From Abyssibacter sp036156195 (GTDB lineage: Bacteria > Pseudomonadota > Gammaproteobacteria > Nevskiales > OUC007), in contig JAYZUZ010000012.1 of the NCBI GenBank assembly GCA_036156195.1, forward strand, positions 186,001 to 250,000: DNA of 64,000 nt, read 5' to 3'. Below the pieces are notes generated by a model that did no database searches, had not been told where the DNA came from, and saw only the letters and a program-made list of their open reading frames with translations. Below are positions 58,555 to 64,000 of the stretch, piece by piece. A program made the translations under genes and the position numbers. The stretch's first letter is position 1. Each line of letters opens with the position of its first letter.

Positions 58555-61396
58555 TCGATCCGGTCTGCTGCTATTGGCCTGCTCGAGCACGGTGCTGCTC
58601 GGTGCCTGCGCCTCAAAGATCGACCCTGGCCCATCCATCAGCACGATTAATCGTGAGCGTCCGGACGAAGCGAAGCTCAGCATCCGTCAGTCCGAACAAA
58701 TCGAGGCCAATCAAGAATTGGCCATCGAAAACTATCGCAAGATTCTTGAGTTGGCTCCGGAAGGCGCACGCCGCACCGAGGTTATGCGACGCTTGGCCGA
58801 TCTGCAGGTCCAGGTGGGCGAGGTCAACCCGCAATTCGAACGCCAGCAGGAACTCTACGGCGACGAAGAACGGATCGACTCGGTCAATCTCTACCGAGAG
58901 ATTCTGGCCACGAACCCTGACGACCCCAATAACGACCGGGTGCTATACCAATTGGCGCGCGCTTACCAAAACCGTGGCCAGGAAGCCCGTGCCGTGGAGG
59001 TGCTCTCCAGGCTGGCCCGTGAATACCCACAATCCCGGTATGCCAGCGATGGGAAGTTTCGCGAGGCCGAACTGCTGTTTCGGTTAAAACGGTACCGGCA
59101 GGCTGAGGCCGCCTACCGGGATGTGGTTGATTTTGGCCCGGATGGACAGTTCTTCGAGCAGAGTCAGTACAAGCTGGGCTGGTCGATCTTCAAGCAATCC
59201 CGCTACATGGAAGCCGTCGAGGCCTTCATGCCGATTCTTGAGCGCGAACTCGCGCCGGGCCAGACGCCAATTGTCGAAAGCCAGGCGGTCGCCGGTGTTC
59301 GCGAAAAGCGTCGCGAACTGGTGCAGGACGTTCTCCGAGTCGTCAGCCTGAGTTTTGCTTACAGCGACGGCGGCGCCTCACTCAAGCAATTCCTCAATGA
59401 ACAGGGTGGCACCCGCTACGAGGAGCTGCTGTTCGCCGACCTCGGCGAGCTTTACCTGGAGCAGCAGCGCTACACGGATGCTGCCGCTGCGTTTAAGGCC
59501 TATGTGGACTACGAGCCGCTGACGCTTGACGCCCCCACCTTCCAGCTCAAATCCATCGATGCCCTGCAAGTAGGCGGATTCCTGGATCTGGCCATGGGTG
59601 CCAAGGAAGACTACGTCCAGATCTACGACCCGGAAGCCGACTATTGGTCGCAGCGTGGGCTGGCCGAAGCCCCGTTTGTGGTCGAGGCTCTGAAGGAAAA
59701 CCTCAATGATGTCGCCCGCTACTACCACGCCCGAGCGCAGCGAGACGGCGCCACCGAGCAGGCGCGCCAGATCGCCTTTGAGCAGGCCGGTCGCTATTAC
59801 CGCCGGTTCATCGAAATATTCCCGGATGATCCGGCAGCACCGGAGATGCACACGCTGCTGGCCGATACGCTTTACGACCGCACGCTGTATCAGCAGGCCG
59901 CGGACGAGTACACAAACGCCGCTTACAACTACCCACCGCATCCGCGCGCTGCGGATGCCGGGTACGGCGCCGTCGACAGTTACCATAAGTGGGCAGAACT
60001 GCAGCCGCCGGAACAACGCCCGGAGGCAATACTCGTCGCGGTAGATGCGGCCCGGCGCTTTGCGGATCGCTTTGGCGAGCACCCAGAGGCCCCCAGGGTT
60101 CTGACACGTGCAGCCGAAGATCTTTATGACCTTGGCGAGTTGGAGCCTGCCGCAGAAGTTGCACAGCGTGTGGTGGATACCCAGCCTCGCCCGGACGCCC
60201 GTTTGCGTCGCAGCAGTTGGCAGGTGCTTGGCCTTGCACGCTTTGATCAACAGCGGTTTACCGACGCCGAATCGGCGTTTAAGCAAGTCTTGCAGCTCAC
60301 ACCGCCTGACGACGGTGAACGCCGGCAAATCACCCGTGACCAAATCGCCTCCGCCATCTACAAGCAGGCCGAGGTGGCGCGTGACCAGGGCCGCCCGGAC
60401 GACGCCGTTGCGCAATTCCTGCGAATTGGCCAGGAAATGCCCGATTCCAGCATCCGCGCCACGGCGCAGTTCGACGCCGCAGCAGTGCTGATCGCCTCAG
60501 AGCAATGGGATCGCGCCATCGATGTCCTGCTGGACTTCCGCTCCACCTTCCCGGCCGACGAACGTCAGGCGGACATCACCCGCAAGCTGGCAGCCGTCTA
60601 CCTGGCGTCGGATCAACCCACGCGGGCGGCCGCCGAGTTTGCGCGCATCGCGGGTGACGCCAGCGAAAGCGAGGACGCCCGGCAGCAGGCAGCGCTGAGG
60701 TCCGCTGAGCTGTACGACGAAAACGGTGCACTCGCCGCAGCTGGCCAGGCGTATGCAAGCTATCTGGCTGGGTTCGCCGTACCTTTTGACGAGTCCATTG
60801 AGATTCGACAGCGATTGATCGAAATATACGAAGAGATCGAACGGCCCAGCGAGGTCACGTTCTGGAGGCGCGAACTCGTTCGATCGAATGCCGCGGCAGG
60901 TGCCCAGCAAACCGACCGCAGCCGGTACCTCGCCGCGCAATCCTCTCTCGTGTTGGCCGAGTCTGCGTTGCAGGAGTTCGAGTCCGTCAAGCTCACCCTC
61001 CCCTTGCAGGCCAGCCTGAGTCGCAAACGTGCAGCGATGGATCGTGCCCTCGCTGCCTATCAGGATGCAGCCCAGTCTGGCGTGGCCGAGATCGCCACGG
61101 AGGCCACACACAAAGTGGGGTCGATCTACCTGACGCTAAGCCGTGACCTCATGGCGTCGCAGCGACCCTCCGGATTGTCAGCGCTGGAGCTGGAGCAGTA
61201 CGAGTTGCTGCTCGAAGAACAGGCCTTCCCGATCGAGGAGCAGGCCATTGATGTCTTCGAGACCAACGTCGCCCGTATGGACCAGGGCGTGTACAACGCC
61301 TGGGTCCAGCGCAGTATCGAAGCACTGGCCGAAATCGTGCCGGCCCGTTACGCCAAGCAGGAAAACTATGAGCTTCCGATCAATGCGATTCGCTAA
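58544..61396 (+). CDS. Large TPR lipoprotein
   Basis: A 950-aa protein. The start at 58544 lies inside the preceding gene, 11 bases before its stop, with AAGGTGG upstream. The signal ends in a lipobox (VLLGACASK), predicting an outer-membrane lipoprotein. Nearly all the rest is tetratricopeptide-like repeats (for example DRVLYQLARAYQNRGQEARA, ADTLYDRTLYQQAADEYTNA, SWQVLGLARFDQQRFTDAES). Similar large TPR proteins accompany ExbB/ExbD clusters in other gammaproteobacteria and resemble gliding-motility and TonB-accessory proteins; the role here is not known. Confidence 0.78.
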   Translation: MRASRSGLLLLACSSTVLLGACASKIDPGPSISTINRERPDEAKLSIRQSEQIEANQELAIENYRKILELAPEGARRTEVMRRLADLQVQVGEVNPQFERQQELYGDEERIDSVNLYREILATNPDDPNNDRVLYQLARAYQNRGQEARAVEVLSRLAREYPQSRYASDGKFREAELLFRLKRYRQAEAAYRDVVDFGPDGQFFEQSQYKLGWSIFKQSRYMEAVEAFMPILERELAPGQTPIVESQAVAGVREKRRELVQDVLRVVSLSFAYSDGGASLKQFLNEQGGTRYEELLFADLGELYLEQQRYTDAAAAFKAYVDYEPLTLDAPTFQLKSIDALQVGGFLDLAMGAKEDYVQIYDPEADYWSQRGLAEAPFVVEALKENLNDVARYYHARAQRDGATEQARQIAFEQAGRYYRRFIEIFPDDPAAPEMHTLLADTLYDRTLYQQAADEYTNAAYNYPPHPRAADAGYGAVDSYHKWAELQPPEQRPEAILVAVDAARRFADRFGEHPEAPRVLTRAAEDLYDLGELEPAAEVAQRVVDTQPRPDARLRRSSWQVLGLARFDQQRFTDAESAFKQVLQLTPPDDGERRQITRDQIASAIYKQAEVARDQGRPDDAVAQFLRIGQEMPDSSIRATAQFDAAAVLIASEQWDRAIDVLLDFRSTFPADERQADITRKLAAVYLASDQPTRAAAEFARIAGDASESEDARQQAALRSAELYDENGALAAAGQAYASYLAGFAVPFDESIEIRQRLIEIYEEIERPSEVTFWRRELVRSNAAAGAQQTDRSRYLAAQSSLVLAESALQEFESVKLTLPLQASLSRKRAAMDRALAAYQDAAQSGVAEIATEATHKVGSIYLTLSRDLMASQRPSGLSALELEQYELLLEEQAFPIEEQAIDVFETNVARMDQGVYNAWVQRSIEALAEIVPARYAKQENYELPINAIR

Positions 61397-61985
61397 AGCT
61401 GCCACGGTCTGCATCGCGATCGGCCTGCTCGCCGGCTGCGCAGGTGGGCCCACGCCGGCTCCCACTCCCGCCGAGGCCGAAATTCAGCTGCCGCCTGTAC
61501 CGGAGGTAGAGATCCCGGACGCTGCGTTTAACGATTTCGCAGCGGCCATTAATGCGCTCAAGCGTGGCAACGAAGCAGCTGCCGAATCTGCGTTGCGCAA
61601 CATGATTCGAAACTATCCCCAGATCTCCGGCCCCTACGCGAATCTCGCGGGATTACTGGCACGCAAGGGAGAAGATGCTGAGGCACTGGACTTCGCGCGT
61701 CAGGCGGTCGAGCGCAACCCCCGCAGCGCCCCCGCCTACAATCTTCAAGGCCTGTTGGAGCGCCGCGCCGGAAACTTTGACGCCGCGCGGGACGCCTATC
61801 GCAAGGCGCTGGTCGCCGACCCTGGCTTCATCGATGCGCAACGCAATCTGGGCATTCTCTACGACCTGTACCTGCGCCAACCACAGCAAGCACTGGTCGC
61901 CTACAAGGCCTATCAGGGCATGCTGGACGAACCGGATGACACCGTTGCGCTGTGGATTGCGGACCTGGAGCGAAGAACACGATGA
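61368..61985 (+). CDS. TPR lipoprotein
   Basis: A 205-aa lipoprotein with lipobox LLAGCAGG and a Pro-rich linker (PTPAPTPAEAEIQLPPVPEV), then about three TPR units (YANLAGLLARKGEDAEALDF, YNLQGLLERRAGNFDAARDA, NLGILYDLYLRQPQQALVAY). ATG 61368 follows AGGA by five bases and overlaps the previous gene by 29 bases; ATG 61383 is possible. It looks like a PilF/PglI-like adaptor for the downstream motor proteins. Confidence 0.8.
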   Translation: MSFRSMRFAKAATVCIAIGLLAGCAGGPTPAPTPAEAEIQLPPVPEVEIPDAAFNDFAAAINALKRGNEAAAESALRNMIRNYPQISGPYANLAGLLARKGEDAEALDFARQAVERNPRSAPAYNLQGLLERRAGNFDAARDAYRKALVADPGFIDAQRNLGILYDLYLRQPQQALVAYKAYQGMLDEPDDTVALWIADLERRTR

Positions 61986-62317
61986 GCACCGCTTTTCGAA
62001 ACCTCGTGCGAGCGACCCTGGCTCATGTAGTCTTATGGGTACTCGCAGTGGGCATGGCGTCCGCACAGCCGGCCGAAGAGCCCATTGAGCTCGAAGGCGC
62101 CACCATCCGCGGCGAGCAGGAATTGCCGATCGGTCTGTACATCACACCGTGGCGCAACTCTCCTCCGGAGGAAGGCATCGACAAGCCAGCCAAGTTGCTG
62201 GAAGAGGCGCTGGTGCCTGTCGATCCGCCGGCGTTTCGCCGACAAATGCAGTACTGGCAGGCGCTGGAAACAGCCAGACGCCCGTCCGAATTTTCGTCTG
62301 GACCATCAACGCAGTAA
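61982..62317 (+). CDS. Small exported protein of the ExbB/ExbD operon
   Basis: A 111-aa protein with a signal peptide (LAHVVLWVLAVGMASAQ) and a mature part reading IELEGATIRGEQELPIGLYITPW, then an acidic/Pro-rich end. It starts inside the preceding stop (ATGA) and lies 15 bases before exbB. No family known to me; its fixed place suggests a periplasmic accessory. Confidence 0.75.
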   Translation: MSTAFRNLVRATLAHVVLWVLAVGMASAQPAEEPIELEGATIRGEQELPIGLYITPWRNSPPEEGIDKPAKLLEEALVPVDPPAFRRQMQYWQALETARRPSEFSSGPSTQ

Positions 62318-62332
62318 ACGAGAGGCAATCGT

Positions 62333-62971
62333 ATGGAGGTGTTCGGCACCATCGTCCGTTTTTTTCAGAACGGCGGACTTTTCATGTACCCCATCGTCAT
62401 CATTCTGGCGATTGGACTGTCTATCGCCATCGAGCGATACATCTACCTGACCCGCTCGGAAGCGGGTAATCGCAAGCTGTGGGAAAAGCTGCAACCCTTA
62501 CTGTCCAACGGTGACTACGCGGGCGCTTTCGAAGTGTCGAGCAAGTCGGATGCAGCGGTAGGGCAGGTATTGGCCTATGGCATCAGCCGAATGCGCACCA
62601 GCAGCGACCGACAGGACGTCGAAATGTCCATGGAGGAGAGCCTGCTGGAAGTCACTCCCCAGCTGGAAAAGCGTACGCATTACCTGGCTGTGCTCGCGAA
62701 CGTCGCGACGCTGCTCGGCCTGCTGGGCACCATCATCGGGCTGATTCAGGGCTTCACGGCCGTGGCAAACGTGAACCCGGCAGAAAAGGCGGATCTGCTT
62801 TCAGCCAGTATTTCTGTCGCGATGAACACGACGGCATTCGGTCTGATGGTGGCGATTCCTCTGCTGCTCCTGCACGCCGTGCTGCAAACACGCACCACCG
62901 CCCTGGTGGATAGCATCGAAATGGCAAGCGTTAAGTTTCTGAACACCACGCGGACCACAGAAAACGCATGA
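62333..62971 (+). CDS. exbB: ExbB/TolQ/MotA-family proton channel protein
   Basis: A 212-aa inner membrane protein with three helices: FMYPIVIILAIGLSIAIERY, LAVLANVATLLGLLGTIIGLI and MNTTAFGLMVAIPLLLLHAV. The segments LLGLLGTIIGLIQGF and SVAMNTTAFGLMVAIPLLL are the ExbB/TolQ signature that forms the proton path. AGAGG precedes the ATG. It forms the motor with the two ExbD proteins that follow. Confidence 0.93.
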   Translation: MEVFGTIVRFFQNGGLFMYPIVIILAIGLSIAIERYIYLTRSEAGNRKLWEKLQPLLSNGDYAGAFEVSSKSDAAVGQVLAYGISRMRTSSDRQDVEMSMEESLLEVTPQLEKRTHYLAVLANVATLLGLLGTIIGLIQGFTAVANVNPAEKADLLSASISVAMNTTAFGLMVAIPLLLLHAVLQTRTTALVDSIEMASVKFLNTTRTTENA

Positions 62972-63489
62972 TCACCTCGCGACTACACCGGATGCGTCGG
63001 CGCGATCCGGCCGAAATGAACATCACGGCATTCATGAACCTGATGGTCATCCTCGTGCCGTTTCTGCTGATAACCGCGGTGTTTTCGCGACTCGCGGTCA
63101 TGCAACTGGCTCTCCCCGCCCCGGATACGGAGTCGACACCCGTCGAGAACGAGACCGATCGCCTCTCTGTGATCGTTCGGACGGATGTCCTTCAGGTTGC
63201 TGTTAACGGGGGAGTGCTTCAGTCGTTTCCTATCCGTGAGGACGGTTTCGACCTGGTCGCGGTCAACGCTCTCATCGCCGAGCTCCGCGACCGGATCGAT
63301 GCATCAGTGACCAGCGCCACGGTCTTGCTTGAGCCTGATGTGGAATACGACCAGATGATCCAGGCCATGGATGCCGTGCGTATGAAATTGCCAGACGAGA
63401 ACACGACCTCCATGGCCGAACGTGCTCGGCTGTTCCCAGATGTCGCGATTGGCGATGCTCCGCCACGCGCAAACGAGACGGACGGATGA
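62968..63489 (+). CDS. ExbD/TolR-family protein (first copy)
   Basis: A 173-aa inner membrane protein with one helix (LMVILVPFLLITAVFSRLAV) after a basic start (RRRDPAEMNITAFMN), then a periplasmic domain. Where most ExbD have an Asp in the helix (D-x-x), this copy has Asn (FMNLMVI). That residue carries the proton in ExbD/TolR, so this copy may be non-conducting. ATGA overlap with exbB. Confidence 0.88.
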   Translation: MITSRLHRMRRRDPAEMNITAFMNLMVILVPFLLITAVFSRLAVMQLALPAPDTESTPVENETDRLSVIVRTDVLQVAVNGGVLQSFPIREDGFDLVAVNALIAELRDRIDASVTSATVLLEPDVEYDQMIQAMDAVRMKLPDENTTSMAERARLFPDVAIGDAPPRANETDG

Positions 63490-64000
63490 AGGAATCTCGA
63501 CGCGCCAAACGCATGCGCGAGCGCAATGCCAAAAAGGGCCGGGTCGCCTCGATGAACATGATCTCGCTCATGGACATCTTCACGATTCTGGTGTTTTTCC
63601 TGCTCGTCAATTCTTCTGCGGTAGAAACCCTGCCCAGTGCTAAGGAGCTCAAGCTTCCCGAGGCCTTCGAAGAGACCAAAGCGGGTGAGACCGTGAGCGT
63701 CATGATCACACGCACCGATATTCTCGTGAATGGCAAACGCGCCATGAGCGTGACGGAGGCACACGAGGCTGAAAACCTCAATGCGGTAGCTGAACTGCTG
63801 TCCGAGGTCCCCAAATCCGTGCTTGTCTACGAAGATGGCTCCGAAGCGGAGGGCCGGGAAGACGTCACCATCCTGGCCGATGAGGGCACGCCCTATCAGG
63901 TCATCCGTAAGGTCATGCAGGCCTGTACGACAGCAGAATACGCCCGCATCTCGCTCGCGATTCTCCAGAAGACAGAAATCGAATCCGGATCTGACGCATG
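63486..64000 (+). CDS. ExbD/TolR-family protein (second copy, 3' end at window edge)
   Basis: 171 codons are read from ATG 63486, which overlaps the first ExbD stop, and the window ends in TG after them, so a stop (TGA) probably follows at once. The helix MNMISLMDIFTILVFFLLVN has the conserved Asp (LMDIFTIL) that the first copy lacks. The periplasmic part includes LPSAKELKLPEAFEETKAG and the usual beta-alpha end (VIRKVMQACTTAEYARISLA). A TonB- or AgmX-like gene is expected next. Confidence 0.88.
   Translation, partial: MKESRRAKRMRERNAKKGRVASMNMISLMDIFTILVFFLLVNSSAVETLPSAKELKLPEAFEETKAGETVSVMITRTDILVNGKRAMSVTEAHEAENLNAVAELLSEVPKSVLVYEDGSEAEGREDVTILADEGTPYQVIRKVMQACTTAEYARISLAILQKTEIESGSDA

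Overview
The window is 64 kb of GC-rich, densely coding chromosomal DNA from a gammaproteobacterium. The placement rests on a fadBA operon in E. coli order, the yafS-rnhA-dnaQ/mltD neighbourhood, a class I fumarase, SthA, a quinone-linked PyrD and a CrbS/CrbR-type acetate switch. A marine or hydrocarbon/lipid-degrading, polyhydroxyalkanoate-storing lineage (Nevskiales, Salinisphaerales or similar) would fit, but the genus is a guess. I saw no tRNA, rRNA, insertion sequence, prophage or CRISPR array.

Layout. 1-5.1 kb: the C-terminal part of sthA, an OmpA-family outer membrane protein, pyrD, two related membrane-anchored Ala-rich proteins of unknown function and a small secreted protein. 5.3-8.4 kb: a stand-alone GH13 sucrose-phosphorylase-type enzyme and class I fumarase. 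8.5-18.4 kb: an acetate-use locus with a DcaP-type porin, acetyl-CoA synthetase, the response regulator CrbR, the transporter-fused hybrid kinase CrbS, a DUF4212 protein and a sodium:solute symporter. A short palindrome, CGACY-WW-RGTCG, recurs in its three promoter regions. 18.5-22.6 kb: an SLC13 permease, a YffB-like protein, glyoxalase I and two coupled hypothetical proteins. 22.6-29.6 kb: a lipoprotein, a LuxR-type regulator, a CadC-like TPR regulator, then a radical SAM/SPASM gene preceded by two small ORFs that both carry a Trp-Ile-Arg motif near the C-terminus, and a LysR regulator.

29.7-36.3 kb: a seven-gene acyl-CoA operon with a hydroxyacyl-CoA-kinase-like phosphotransferase next to an acyl-CoA dehydrogenase. 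36.5-38.5 kb: an alpha/beta hydrolase and a BASS-family transporter. 38.6-39.0 kb: a non-coding locus with a near-perfect sigma-54 promoter, two matching upstream sites and a structured RNA ending in an intrinsic terminator. 39.0-45.2 kb: an EF-hand protein, fadBA, a PhaF-like phasin with an 11-unit STAAK repeat and an ArsR-methyltransferase fusion. 45.2-52.6 kb: a ten-gene Mrp/Mbh-like cation/proton antiporter operon with three D-type subunits. 52.7-56.1 kb: dnaQ, rnhA, yafS and divergent mltD. 56.2 kb to the end: an envelope operon of two large TPR-type proteins, a TPR lipoprotein, a small secreted protein, ExbB and two ExbDs, continuing past the edge.

How it fits together: acetate uptake and activation (porin, symporter, Acs, CrbSR), beta-oxidation (acyl-CoA operon, FadBA), the TCA cycle (fumarase), NADPH/NADH balance (SthA) and carbon storage (phasin) suggest a cell living on fatty acids and acetate. 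The least explained parts are the sigma-54 RNA locus and the radical SAM operon with its small partner ORFs.
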